Assembly (NCBI GenBank): GCA_028753945.1
Contig: JAPNXP010000007.1
Span: 1,612,001 to 1,676,000 of the forward strand
Direction of reading: 5' to 3'
From: Hexactinellida sp. DTS-2022
Lineage: Eukaryota > Porifera > Hexactinellida
Length of the DNA: 64,000 nucleotides
How positions within the stretch are numbered: position 1 is the stretch's first letter; each line of letters begins with the position of its first letter. This document shows, one piece after another, positions 33,490 to 43,910 of the stretch. A program made the position numbers and the translations under genes. The notes below the pieces were generated by a model. The model saw only the letters and a program-made list of their open reading frames with translations. It had not been told where the DNA came from and ran no database searches.

Positions 33490-34082
33490 ACTATAGAGTA
33501 ATTACAATTTGGAGAAGATGGCTGATTTACATAAAAAACAGTTAATAAAACGTAGAATAGATAGCGCCTTAATAATTTTAATTGATATATAGAAAGAACA
33601 TCCTTAGGAGAAGAAAACCTCTATAATTTCAATAACTAATTCGAATTATTAAAGAGTCACTGGACCAGAATACAAATTTCGATATAACTGACGAACAAAA
33701 GCGAAATTGAGAATTCGGGCTTTAAGGTGATCATCTCCAGGAAATTCTATATCTCCTGTCCAAATTTTAAATCTCTATCTCGAATGGTTTAGTTAGGCCA
33801 TCGCGTACGGCCGGCCGGCCAGTTTCTGACAGTGGTAAATTAAATAGTGTGCACTTATAGTATAAACTATAGCAGGACCCTACTATAACGTTTTACTAGA
33901 AGAAGCACACTAAAATCATCGCGGATGCCTTGAAATCTCATTGCGTAAATATCAGATGAACATTACACATGCAGCACTGCATTTTTAAGTACATGCACAA
34001 TGTCCACACAATATACGTATTTAATGTGAACAATTTAAATAAGTTTTAACTTATATCTCGGTAGATTTCAACGATCTAATAT
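33490..34082. other. non-coding stretch
   Basis: No gene or paired termini recognised. A GGCCGGCCGGCC palindrome lies at about 33810. Confidence 0.4.
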
Positions 34083-34514
34083 CAGGGTTGCCAACCCTCC
34101 CGCTTTTTTGACTTTTTTTCTCTCATCCTCCCGACCTGCCGCCAAACTTTTAAAACTCCCGCTTTTTGGAAATTGTTTATATAATTAGATTTTATGATAA
34201 TTAAGCAAAATAACGGGATTTGTTTAAATTATTCAAGTAAATTAGTCAAGCTACGAGCAACAAGTTTTTTTAGTTTTAGTGTTTATTCAAGTTTTTTTCG
34301 AGTACCAAGTTTTTTTCCTAATTGTAGAGGTCAAAACATACTAAATAATCATATTATATCGTTCTATTCATGATAGATTTTAAAAAATAGCATATATATT
34401 GAGTCTCCCGCTTTTCTCCCGCTTTTTCATCTTCGACCTCCCGCTTTTTGGTAAAACTCCCGCCAAAATTGGCAAAATCTCCCGCTTTTTTGTTTTCACA
34501 GGTTGGCAACCCTG
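34083..34514. mobile_element. hAT-type MITE with TCCCGCTTTTT repeats
   Basis: Ends CAGGGTTGCCAACC and GGTTGGCAACCCTG are perfect inverted repeats. Both subterminal regions carry CTCCCGCTTTTT words. The flanking octamers (TCTAATAT, GTTATATA) do not match. A 3'-half copy occurs at 36196-36355. No coding sequence. Confidence 0.8.
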
Positions 34515-34606
34515 GTTATATAAATTTTCCTGAACTTTACGCGACCCCCCTAAAAGCCTTCGCGACCTCCCTGGGGTTCGCGCCCCCCAGGTTGAAAACA
34601 CATGTT
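34515..34606. mobile_element. hAT right-end fragment
   Basis: Contains the pattern GACCTCCCTGGGGTTCGCGC followed by CCCCAGGTTGAAAACACATG, the typical end of a hAT element of the 'GGTTTTCAACCTGGGG' type. No left end accompanies it. Confidence 0.5.
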
Positions 34607-34741
34607 CTAATACGATCCGCCTGGACCAAAAATTTTTTAAATATTACATTAAAAAAAATTTCTATCCCCCGTCTCCGTCTCTAAATAATAGAAAAATAAT
34701 TAAATCAATATCAATGAGTCGGACTTTGTCATTTTGTTCGG

Positions 34742-35038
34742 CAGGGGCGGCGCCAGCACATCCTCCTTGGGGGGGGGGCGGGCCAATGCACTGGAGGGGC
34801 AAACCCAATAATTATAAACATTCCTAAAATTCACATTCCAACCAAAATCGATATTTTTAATGACAAACTTAGTTAAATAATCTGTCCTTTAATAGTATAC
34901 GGTGGGGAATCTCAGCAAAACAGCTAAATATGGGCTCCCTGTATAGGGCGTATAGCATTTCCGCATTAACATTAAGTACTCCTATATCAGATAAGCGAGT
35001 CCCAGCCGCCCCCCGCGCCACAACTCGCGCCGCCACTG
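34742..35038. mobile_element. hAT-type MITE (GC-rich ends)
   Basis: Begins CAGGGGCGGCGCCAGCAC and ends GTTGTGGCG-type, reading CTCGCGCCGCCACTG at 35024-35038. The ends are inverted repeats of the same subfamily as the insert at 1002-1159. Flanking octamers TTGTTCGG and TGATGTTG do not match, so the duplication is lost or the ends have been altered. Confidence 0.7.
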
Positions 35039-35093
35039 TGATGTTGGGTTAAAACTTATATTCATCTACCTCAATATGAAAAGATGAACTTAT

Positions 35094-35285
35094 CATGGGT
35101 GTATCATCAATATTTGATTGTATTTATAAAGTATTTGAATATTTAAAATACTTTTTGATAGTGTTTAAATATAAATACAAATACTCTCATTTAGATAAAG
35201 TTAAAATACAAAAACAGCACAAATACTTGAAAAAAAGTATTAAATACTCTCAAATACAAATACATATGTATTTGACCCCATGTCT
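35094..35285. repeat. probable MITE rich in ATTTGTATTT/AAATACAAA words
   Basis: CATGGGTGTATCATC at the left and GTATTTGACCCCATG at the right form weak inverted ends. The body is made of AATACAAATACTCTCA-like words, resembling the termini of the hAT at 52124-55586. No target duplication. Confidence 0.4.
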
Positions 35286-35299
35286 GATAGGGGTAACTT

Positions 35300-35780
35300 T
35301 TGGCACCAGCTAACAAGTTGAGGTATCCACTCAAAATTTCTCACACATCGACAAGTTATGACGTCATTATCACATTTCGAGAACCCTGAAAATTCACATA
35401 ATCGCACATAATTCCCGCCCTCTAAGAGATAAAAATCTGAAAGTTTAATAGAATATGTACATTAATGATGCGGACACGTTGGTCACACCAGATCACCAAT
35501 ATGCTTACTCATTATCGGTTGATGACGTAATCATTAAAATTTCACATAGTTAAATTTGACTATTTAGGCCTATTTACGCTTCATAATCAATATTCTGCCG
35601 CGAAGCGACCTAGCAAGCGAAGCGCGCTAGTCTAATAGAAAAACATAATTTGTCAAAAACCATAATTCATTAATCTAGCTAGTATTTCGTTTTTGTAGTA
35701 GTATTGCTACATTGGGTGAATACGAGATACGCGGGAATTAATTTGATAGATAGTAGAAAAATAAGCGTTTCCTAATTGTA
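35300..35780. other. non-coding stretch
   Basis: No gene. A palindromic GCGAAGCGACCTAGCAAGCG segment lies near 35600-35630. From about 35780 the sequence is homologous to 34310-34345, the interior of the element at 34083. Confidence 0.4.
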
Positions 35781-35817
35781 GAAATCCCAACTTAAAAAAT
35801 GAATAGGGCTAAATGAA

Positions 35818-36195
35818 TAATATAAATGCAACGAACGAACCTTTTTAAAACGAAAGATCATTCGAATATTCGTTCGTTAGGATGACTAAGCATTAAATGT
35901 AATAGAAGACACAAAATAAATACATTGAAAAATTGGTCTTTGTTGGTCTTACAATGGATTAATAATAGTGACAAAATGTATTAGACACAAGTTAGCTAAT
36001 AATCAGCTAGTTTAGGTAGAATTTATATCTACGATCTCTCCAAGCTAAACAAAAGTCATGTTGTTGTCCAAAGGTAGTCAACGAATATCTTTTTCAAGCT
36101 AATATTTGTCAAACGAATATTCGTTTCGAAACTAACGGATATTAATTCAAACATTTCGAAAGAAAATTGGAATATTCAGTATATTCGTTTCAGCC
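35818..36195. mobile_element. hAT-like element with AACGAATATTCG repeats
   Basis: Starts TAGGGCTAAATGAATAATAT and ends GTATATTCGTTTCAGCCCTA. It shares internal blocks (TCAGCTAGTTTAGGTAG, ACGATCTCTCC, AAAGTCATGTTGTTGTC) with 11706-12071. It has split a copy of the 34083-type element: its flanks at 35780 and 36196 match adjacent sequence near 34320-34350. Confidence 0.75.
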
Positions 36196-36355
36196 CTAAA
36201 TAATCATATTGTATCGTTCTATTCATGATAGATTCAAAGAAATAGCATATATTTTAGTCTCCCGCTTTTTCATCTTCAACCTCCCGATTTTTTGGTAAAC
36301 TCCAACCAAAATGGCTAAACCTCCCGATTTTGGTATTCAGAGGTTGGCATTCCTG
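36196..36355. mobile_element. 3' half of a 34083-type hAT MITE
   Basis: Homologous to 34345-34514 from AATAATCATATT through TCATGATAGATT and CTCCCGCTTTTTCATCTTC, ending AGGTTGGCATTCCTG where the better copy has AGGTTGGCAACCCTG. Confidence 0.75.
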
Positions 36356-36554
36356 GTTTGCAAGTAATTTAAATCAGCAAAATAGTTTAAGCTTGACGTA
36401 TATTCAATAAAGAAAAATATTAAATTCAAAAATTAGGACAATAGAAAGATTGGTTATTATGCCTAAATTTACGGTTTTATCCAGGAGCGCGCCATACTCC
36501 TCGAGGCGTATAAATTAGGAAATGCTTGCGTTTAAGAGAAGTCCACAAAGAGTA

Positions 36555-36989
36555 CAGTGGAACCTCTATAAGTGGGGAGCATGGGACGGCGAAAATTTCA
36601 ATTGCCCCCCATTCCCCGGTTATAAAATTCAATTGGAAAAACATTATATATGCTATATTATACAAAGTATTCATATAACACACACATTAACGCACGTTAT
36701 AGTTATTATTTGTATATTTTGACAATTTAGTTAACTGCTGATCTACACTAGGTGATTTCTTCTAAGAACATCAGAGTAGATCAATCGAAAATATTTTTTC
36801 TGTAGAACTTTAGAGTCGATTTATTGGAAATATTGTATTATTTTATAAGAATCATGTTAGGATTTGTCCATTCCCCCCATTTATGGAGGCTGTTTTGTAT
36901 GCAGATAAAAACTCCTTGAAATTTATGGTCCCCCATTCCCCACTTCCCCGCTTATAGAGGTTCATTTGTATGGATATATACGAATATGG
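36555..36989. mobile_element. Tigger-type MITE, 3' truncated
   Basis: After TA, starts CAGTGGAACCTCTATAAGTG and is nearly identical to the first 435 bp of the complete copy at 57583-58082. It stops at CGAATATGG, where the other copy continues. The high identity shows recent activity of this family. Confidence 0.88.
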
Positions 36990-37560
36990 CAAAGCCGCGA
37001 GGGTGGGGCCTGTGCCCCACCTGAATTTAATTTTTTTTCCACCTCATTAATGTAATTGTGCCCAAGTTTAACAGCTTGTGCCCCAGCTATGACGTAATTG
37101 TGCCCCACCATTGGCGGCTAGCTCCGCCGCCACTTCCGGAACGATAATTGATTTTCCAAAGGTATTGAACAGTCATAGGATACAATAAGCTATAAATGAT
37201 AAATACAGTATGCCTACTTTAAAAAGGACACGATTCAAATAAAAAAACAGCAGTTTACTCTAATATTAGAGAAGTAGAAATTTAGAAATTACGAGTTAAT
37301 AGGTTAAACAACAAAATTATTTTAGAAAAGTAGAGAAGTAAATATTAGAGAGAACAGACCGTAAAAATTTTATAAGAAAAATGGCAGTGTGTAAAACTGT
37401 CCTTCTAAATAGGACATCTGTCAACCTACTTTTCAGGTCCTCAGACCATAACCATTCATACCCCTAACGCTCCTCCCGGCACCCCCTAGCAGCGGCTACA
37501 TTCGGCGCCTATGAAATAAGCCACCATATACAGTCAGTGCCTTAGCGAATTGGTTTAATA
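36990..37560. other. non-coding, with a hAT-type remnant
   Basis: 36990-37145 has GGTGGGGCCTGTGCCCCACC hairpins and GGCGGCTAGCTCCGCCGCCA near 37108-37128, typical of the GC-rich hAT MITEs in this window, but no paired ends. The remainder to 37560 holds no recognised feature. Confidence 0.4.
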
Positions 37561-37565
37561 AATAC

Positions 37566-37709
37566 CTGTATCATTTTAAGACCAATCAGTTTGTATCCTC
37601 TCTGCTCGAACCTCTTCATTATATCCGCTATGAGACCCCGCTGAACGCCATCTGGTTTGATCATAATGTAAGTGCGTTCGTCGCAGCAAATAACTGAAGT
37701 TGATGCCAT
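37566..37709 (-). CDS. nucleoside diphosphate kinase, first coding exon
   Basis: ATG at 37709, 48 codons, donor CAG/GTATTT. It reads [40 protein letters not shown] and [24 protein letters not shown] is the N-terminal NDPK signature with the nucleotide-binding Lys (KPD). The exon ends after LKMIQ, the conserved boundary in animal NME genes, and joins in phase to 27689-27528. The intron would be about 9.9 kb, filled with MULE, hAT, Tigger and other insertions. Start chosen because it is the only Met before the conserved motif. Confidence 0.9.
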
Positions 37710-38131
37710 AAAATTTCAATAATATACGAAAGAGAAGCTAAATAATAAATTGAAGAAAAGAATAATATGTACAATGTATTTACCAAGGTTGAAACCGAAT
37801 ACTGATATATTTGGTTGAACAAGGAAACTATTTTCCGAATAGTTGATATTCAGTTGCCAACCTGATATCACTATTCGGTAATCGGTATCCAGACCGAATA
37901 TTATCAGCATTCGTATTCGGTTGACGTAACCGAATATGAATCGCGGAAATCTAGTCCATGGAAATTTCGTCCCAAACAGAATAAAAACTAATAATATCAC
38001 TTATATATTGGTTTAATATAATGAAAAACATGAAAAAGTGACAAATTAATAATTGTAGAAATAAATAAAAGAATTGATGTCACTCATATAAATGAATAAG
38101 ATATGGTGTTAATAGTCCAAATTATAGCTAA
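37710..38131. other. NDPK upstream region with a MITE-like repeat
   Basis: 37785-37945 contains several inverted CCGAATA/TATTCGG words (GAAACCGAATACTGATATAT, GACCGAATATTATCAGCATT), probably a decayed MITE. It lies within 250 bp upstream of the NDPK start, so it may overlap the promoter. No core promoter element can be assigned. Confidence 0.4.
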
Positions 38132-38489
38132 GGCCATATAAAATAAATAACTTGTTTATCATCCGGATTTTTTCAGAAAATACGGACGGCGGACGGGATT
38201 TTATTTTTATTTTCTATTTCCGTTAATATGCAAAAACATTACCCTATGCCAAACAATAAATATTAATAATTAAATTAAATTATACAATCACATGACAATG
38301 CCCAAATAATGAAAGTAATGTTCTAAATACAAGACTAATTAAAAATTGCTAAATTAGGAGTACTTTACACAAGTTTATAGTTAATATCTGTACGATTATG
38401 TTCATAAAATAATAATAAAATAGATCCGGACGGGGGGTAAATATAGGGACGGACGGGCATGATAAACAAGTTATTTATTTTATATGGCC
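38132..38489. mobile_element. Harbinger-like MITE with TAA duplication
   Basis: Ends GGCCATATAAAATAAATAAC with TTGTTTATCAT next, and their exact reverse complement at the right. The TIR is about 31 bp, perfect, flanked by TAA on both sides (38129-38131, 38490-38492). The 3-bp TWA duplication and the GG-start fit PIF/Harbinger. 358 bp, no coding. Confidence 0.8.
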
Positions 38490-38589
38490 TAACACCTCTC
38501 AAGAAACTAACTGGATCTCTATTATAATAATCCGAAACAAGGTGCAACAGCTGTTCAGCACGAGTGACACTTTTCTTTGATTTTGCAAT

Positions 38590-39075
38590 GACACTTCCTG
38601 CTTCCCATTTGAGGAATTTTGCTTCTTAAAGCGTTTGTTCACTATGTAAAAATTTAAGGAACTTAACAAAAGATGGGTGTAGAGAAGATATGCTGGATTT
38701 GATCGCGTTGTGCCATCCTTCGACTGTGTTATTAGTTTTCGCCAGTTTCATACTTATTCTCTCATACATGTTCCATATACGAATTGGATATGGTGGAATT
38801 CTTCGGGTTTGATCGGCCACTTTTTTACCAATATAAGTATTTTCAAAATATATGGCTACGTCACGAGCTGATTCAGGAAAGTCTGGCATTAACAAATTAA
38901 AACAATCAACAACTTCGTGTTCTGGAACGAACGCCAGACTGGGAAGCATCTTTAATTTCAAAGCAAACTCTTGATCATTCTGGTATTGGGTTGCGAGGCC
39001 GGCAGATTGAATCCTCCTGTAGATATTTTGGCAGAAATGAGCAGCAATTAATTTCCAGCATTTTGATAGGTATAT
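38590..39075 (-). pseudogene. MULE transposase C-terminal fragment
   Basis: Minus strand. 39070-38960 reads KCWKLIAAHFCQNIYRRIQS, then AGLATQYQNDQEFALKLKML, and 38961-38626 continues LAFVPEHEVVDCFNLLMPDF, with the catalytic Glu motif KTNNTVEGWHNAIKSS. This is the common animal MULE type (not the FLYWCH-RING type above). The two Asp motifs are missing because the sequence breaks off at the fold-back that begins near 39050. Confidence 0.8.
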
Positions 39076-39835
39076 TGACTATATTTGGTGAGAATATTTT
39101 TTGGTTTTCCATAGCAACGGTAAGAATGTGATAAACATTCCGATCCCCCAATTTGGAGTAACCATATCGAGTGACCCCTTGTTTTTCTCGGGTATGCGTA
39201 CTGAGTGCGAATATACTATTGGAAACACTCTAAATATTAATTGTCAAGCCAAAAGTATGCATTTATCATTTCCTGCTATTGTGATTCGCCATTCGAGGGT
39301 ATTAATACAAAATGTGAGCATGAGGAAATTGAAACTCCAATAATAATAATATACAATTCAACAACAAATCCAAATGTCAGATATATCACAAAAGTTAACC
39401 TAGCCGGCGAGCCTCCTCCTAGCTACTGGCCTGACACAAGGACGAACAAATGGGGAAGCATGTGCATTGCACTATGGAACATGGCCGGTCCAAGCCTGTC
39501 TAGAAGTACTACAAGTACAAAGACATGTTCTTGCGGTTTTTTCTGTGATCATAGTACAGAAGTACTCCTTCAAGCAACTACTACTTTTGATCTTGGATAA
39601 ATCTTGGTTTTGAGCTGGAATATGAAAAATGCATACTTTTGGCTTGACAATTAATATTTAGAGTGTTTCCAATAGTATATTTGCACTCAGTACGCATACC
39701 CGAATAAAACAAGGGGTCACTCGATATGGTTACTCCAAATTGGGAGATCGGAATGTTTATCACATTCTTACCGTTGCTATGGAAAACCAACCACCAAATG
39801 TATTCAATATACCTATCAAAATGCTGGAAATTAAG
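39050..39835. repeat. fold-back: two 200-bp inverted arms around a 370-bp spacer
   Basis: 39050-39262 and 39636-39835 are inverted copies (for example GGTTTTCCATAGCAACGGTA against TACCGTTGCTATGGAAAACC) at over 90% identity. Each arm encodes the same peptide (GKNVINIPI then QFGVTISSDPLF). The arms include a short piece of the neighbouring MULE (TTTCCAGCATTTTGATAGGT). The spacer (39263-39600) is open on the plus strand (NPNVRYITKVNLAGEPPPSY, CSCGFFCDHSTEVLLQATTT) but unrecognised. Confidence 0.8.
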
Positions 39836-39864
39836 TGCTGAGCACGAATTTGACAATATAAAGT

Positions 39865-40090
39865 CGTTAAGAATGCATTTGAATGAGATATCCTGTATTT
39901 ATAATTCCGGCGATTCGATTAGGCACCAATTTTTGACCCCTGAAAAATTTGTTCTTCCAAAAATTCTGCTATGTGCCATAGCTGAAGTTGATCAGAACCA
40001 ATAATACCACAATTGTGCAAAATCTTTGGTACTTTTATCTCGAAAATGCACAATTCGATCATTTCATGCACCATATTGCTGGACTATAGC
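39865..40090 (+). repeat. duplicated block, copy A
   Basis: About 220 bp, nearly identical in the same orientation to 43685-43910 (TTAAGAATGCATTTGAATGA, GGCGATTCGATT, CACCATATTGCTGGACTA). It ends at CATATTGCTGGACTA, which in copy B runs into the Transib catalytic region. Here it instead abuts the Transib N-terminal half in the opposite orientation. Confidence 0.85.
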
Positions 40091-40099
40091 GAAAGGTGA

Positions 40100-41074
40100 A
40101 TTAGGAGAGGGATTTGTCCAGATAATATTTTCAAAGGAATCTTTAATCCAGATTACTTTGAACGCAAATAGGAGAAAGTTTTTAGTCGTAATATCTGGGT
40201 GGTTTCTTAATTGGTTGTATATTGAGTGTGATCCAGATCCGTCTAACCCATCACTAAGTTTGGCTGTTAAAGGATAATTAACATCTTGCAGTGATCTCTC
40301 AGCCTCAATTATTTGAGAAATATTTTGTGTGGCGATTTACTGATAAGAATGGTAAATGCCAACTGGCGTACCAAAACCTTTGTCAAAATAGCGCAGTTTA
40401 TCGACCAAACAAGTATCTTGACGAAATTTTGCAACTTTGTTATAAGAAGAAATTAATATTTGTTCGTCTTTTAAAAAACGTCTGAGTTCTCTGTATTTCT
40501 GTTTCCCAATAGAGAGGAAATCTAATAAGAATGAGGAATTTCTTTCAAACAATATTGTGTTGTGTTTTCTGTAAGTTCCCTGCAGAACTATTTCCTTGCA
40601 CACTTCGATAGTACCAGTATCCTTGTCTTCGTTGGCAATCAACTGAAGACACAAAGAAGCGATTGTCTTCGTTGTAACTCCCTCAATCTCCGCTATTGAC
40701 TTGATGTGTTATAATAATGACTGAAGGCGGGTTCTAACATGTTTGATGTTTAAGTTAGTAAGAGAAGTTCGAATTTCTTTCGTAGCATCAACTTCGAAAA
40801 CAAGTTGTTGCATAGGAATATCTAAGGAGGCCGATGACTTTCGTTTCTTTGATGCCAGACCCTCTGATACATCATAAAAGTGAAGTTCTTCCCAAGTGAG
40901 TAAATCGTAGTTTTTAACGAATGTTCTTCTGATCTCCTTGAGTTCTCGTAACTTGGATCGAATGGTATTCAATTCAGTTTCAGGATATTGGTATTCATAT
41001 ATTATACGTTCAGATGCGGCACAGGTATTGTTGTTGCATGCTTCGAGAATGTTGAGAGCTTGAAGATTATTCAT
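40100..41074 (-). pseudogene. Transib N-terminal half, inverted relative to its C-terminal half
   Basis: Minus strand from 41074. Segments: MNNLQALNILEACNNNTCAA, ASLDIPMQQLVFEVDATKEI (to 40709), then IGKQKYRELRRFLKDEQILI and YFDKGFGTPVGIYHSYQ (to 40337), then in a shifted frame LSDGLDGSGSHSIYNQ (first catalytic Asp motif, about 40240) and WTNPSPNSP at about 40105. It breaks exactly where the protein at 49582 reads NTTPNSPFCQRPIF. Two to three frame lesions. Confidence 0.85.
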
Positions 41075-41079
41075 TGTTC

Positions 41080-41659
41080 AATTCAAATTGCTATGTTTGT
41101 TCAAATTGCTATTATGGAAAATACAAATATTATATATATTTTAATTTTAAGTCAACCACATGGATCCCATTAATTTAAATTTTCCTAAATTGAAAGGGGT
41201 TTTTGTAGGCAGAGACCTTAGATCGGATGGGAATGTTTTTAGTCACGTTCAGTCACTTAGCAACCAAGTGCATTTGATAGAGAATTTTCTCTAGTTTAAT
41301 GAAAAGTGAATAAAATTTCTACCCAAAACAGGCCAAAGAAGTCCGAAAAGTATTCTAGAGTGGGATTGATAAATGTATGCTCATCTGAAACCGTAGGAAG
41401 TTGAGTTATAATTATTATTTTAGTATTGATCCACGATAAAAATTGATTCGAATAGGCTTGTGAATAGTGCATATATGCTGCTTTAAAAATTTTTAGTCTT
41501 ATTCTCTTGTACTTTTCCCAAAAAAGTCTGGCATTTAGTCCGGAATATGATCAACCGAAATATTCCCAGAAAATCGTGCTGAGCGGTGCAATCCTGTAGA
41601 AATTATTTTCATATCGTTTTAAACTTTACCTCCTAACTTGAATTGGATCATTGATATTA
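41080..41659. other. non-coding stretch
   Basis: No feature with defined ends. No intact Transib 5' terminus (CACTGTG with upstream CTATTCC) was found here, consistent with rearrangement of the locus. Confidence 0.4.
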
Positions 41660-41667
41660 CTAGGAAG

Positions 41668-42230
41668 CAGGGTTGTAAATAAAACATTTTTTTTTTCTCA
41701 AATCAAATCAAATCAAATCATTTAGATTTAAAATTATTTCAAATCAAATCAAATCAAATCATTTGAGATTTCAAATCATTTCAAATCAAATCAAATCAAA
41801 TATTTGAAATATCAAATAATTTCCAATCAAATCAAATCAAATATTTGAAATATTTGAAACTTTCAAATCATTTCTGAATCACTGTCGAAACGTATAGAAA
41901 TTTTGAAAATGATCTTATATATTTGAAATTGAATTGAAAATGACGTGAAATTATACTAAAGCGATTTGGAAACGATTTGAAAATGATTTACCGAATATTA
42001 TTTGAAAATGATCTGAAAATGATTTGAAAAATGATTCGAAAATGATTTGAAATCAAATCAAATCAAATCATTTGAGAATTCAAATATTTTCAAATCAAAT
42101 CAAATCAAATCATTTGAGGATTCAAATAATTTCAAATCAAATCAAATCAAATCATTTGAGAATTCAAATTCTCTTAAATCAAATCAAATAAATCAAATAT
42201 TTGAAATATTTGATTTGATTTACAACACTG
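41668..42230. mobile_element. hAT MITE made of TCAAATCAAATC arrays, exact 8-bp TSD
   Basis: 563 bp. Left end CAGGGTTGTAAATAAAACAT, right end TTGATTTGATTTACAACACTG. CTAGGAAG is duplicated exactly (41660-41667, 42231-42238). Both halves are arrays of TCAAATCAAATCAAATCATT with TTGAGAATTCAAATAATT spacers. Apparent ORFs here are repeat artefacts. The ends match the hAT at 52124 and the MITE at 32158 in CAGGGT(T/A)G. Confidence 0.95.
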
Positions 42231-42239
42231 CTAGGAAGT

Positions 42240-43280
42240 TAGAGCTAAGCTCTCGCATATTAATTAAAAAGAAAACGTACCCTCGAATGCTATTATAGGC
42301 CATAAAGTTTCACATTTTCACATTTTTAGAAAAAAATTTGATCAATTGTTCATTATTTTAGTCGGAGATTGCTTGGATAGAGTATTGAAAACACCAATCC
42401 TACCAATGTTGAGGAATAGAGTTTTGAGAATCGTTAAAAGTGGTGAAACCAATGTTTTGCTTTTGAAAATAGCTCATAACAATGTAAATTCGATTGGTAG
42501 AGACTCAAAATAATGTACAAACGTTAGATATGGTCGTTTTGCTGTACTTTTACCACAAATAACAAATCGGGGTATGTTGTATTTTTAAGGTAATTTCCGA
42601 TTTATTTCCATGCGTGGACACCCTTAGGTTTTTCCAATTCCAGAGGTGCGCTTAGCCTTAAATTTGCTTCACACGGTCTGACTTAAAATTATTTTTCAGA
42701 AGATTTCCACTAAAATCTCCATTAATTAATGGAAAGCTAACATTAATGACTATATAGGATCGACTTTTAAAATATCTGTACTTGAAAACTAGTGATGCGT
42801 TACTCCTGAAACTTGATATACAACTAAATATAGCATTTAATTAGATAGAATAAAATACTCATGAGCAATCCTTCACTTTTGGCCCGACGAGGCGTGTAGA
42901 GCCTTGAGTCAACCAAATACAAATATTAATAATATTCGGTGGGTTTCGGAAATCTCGTCCATGGAAATCTCGTCCATGGAAATTTCGTCCTGGAAATTTC
43001 GTCTATGGAAATTTCGTCTCATAGAAAAAATGATACCATTTAAATGTCTGTGTAATAAAATCTTCGTTCATTTGATTCTATTTAAAATGCCAATGTTTTG
43101 ATTAGTATGAATCATACAAAAACATGTTGTAAAAATCTCGCCTTGAATGGCTTATCTTAATAAACGTATAAATAACATTGCTAATACTCCATCGCTTATA
43201 TAATCGAAATGTCTTCTGAAGAGGTTGAAAATAGAAAGAATACAAAGCATCAGAAAGAAAGATAAAGCGGCAGTTAATGG
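42240..43280. other. non-coding stretch with a short tandem array
   Basis: 42948-43020 holds five imperfect units of TGGAAATTTCGTCCA or TGGAAATCTCGTCCA. The same word occurs once at about 37950. No gene. Confidence 0.5.
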
Positions 43281-43289
43281 ATTTTTTAA

Positions 43290-43690
43290 TTCTCTTCACC
43301 ATGTTACATGAAATACCCTACAATGGGTATGTGAGAAACGTGGCACTTGCAAAGCACGACTACACACAATAAATGACACAGTTGTAATGCCAGTTGACCC
43401 AGATGATATTAACACCACTCATACTCATGGGCCAGATCAGTCCCGAATAGAAATGCTAAAAGCCTATAGCAAAATAAAAGAGCAAGCTAAAGAATCAGAA
43501 ATGAGCACGAGATCGATTCTTTCAACAGGCATGCAAACGTTTATGCTTTGATGACAGATAAGAGTGAGTCTAGCTATAATATTGTTTTGAGGAAATTAGT
43601 GGGACTAGACTATAACAGTAATGTTGGATTTTGAAAAAGCTGCCATAAATGCTTTTGAAGAAAATTTTATAGCAGTCGAATCTGACAACG
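43290..43690 (+). pseudogene. MULE N-terminal and mid fragment
   Basis: Reads EKRGTCKARLHTINDTVVMP, DINTTHTHGPDQSRIEMLKA and YSKIKEQAKESEMSTRSIL, the FLYWCH-type zinc region and linker of common animal MULEs, then after stops VMLDFEKAAINAFEENF (second-Asp motif). It is collapsed and broken. It may be the missing front part of the 38590-39075 fragment. Confidence 0.75.
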
Positions 43691-43910
43691 TTAAGAATGC
43701 ATTTGAATGAGCTATCCTGTATTTATACTTCGGCGATTCGATTGGGCACCAATTTTTGACCCCAGAAAAAAAATTTATTCCAAAAATTCTGCTATCTGCC
43801 CTGCCATAGCTAAAGTTGATCAGAACCTATAATACTACAATTGTGCAAAATTTGGTACTTTTATCTCGAAATGCACAATCTTTCACCATATTGCTGGACT
43901 ACTATGAGAC
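43685..43910 (+). repeat. duplicated block, copy B
   Basis: Same-orientation partner of 39865-40090, with small indels. It lies between the MULE fragment and the Transib C-terminal half and runs without a break into the Transib sequence TMRPVALMALAESEGKV. Confidence 0.85.

Noticed and set aside
34075..34620. TCTAATAT and TTCTAATAC as a target duplication around 34083-34606
   Set aside because: It would need to join two different hAT families as one element; the match is offset and inexact.
35031..35040. GCCACTGTG as an RSS-like heptamer
   Set aside because: It is the CACTG end of a GC-rich hAT MITE followed by unrelated TG.
41145..41165. CCACATG near the Transib N-terminal fragment as its 5' terminus
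   Set aside because: The heptamer is imperfect, the second block is absent and no duplication matches GAGAC at the 45340 end.
42047..42298. 83-codon ORF of repeated KSNQIKSFE units
   Set aside because: It is the translation of TCAAATC arrays inside the hAT MITE 41668-42230; no protein meaning.
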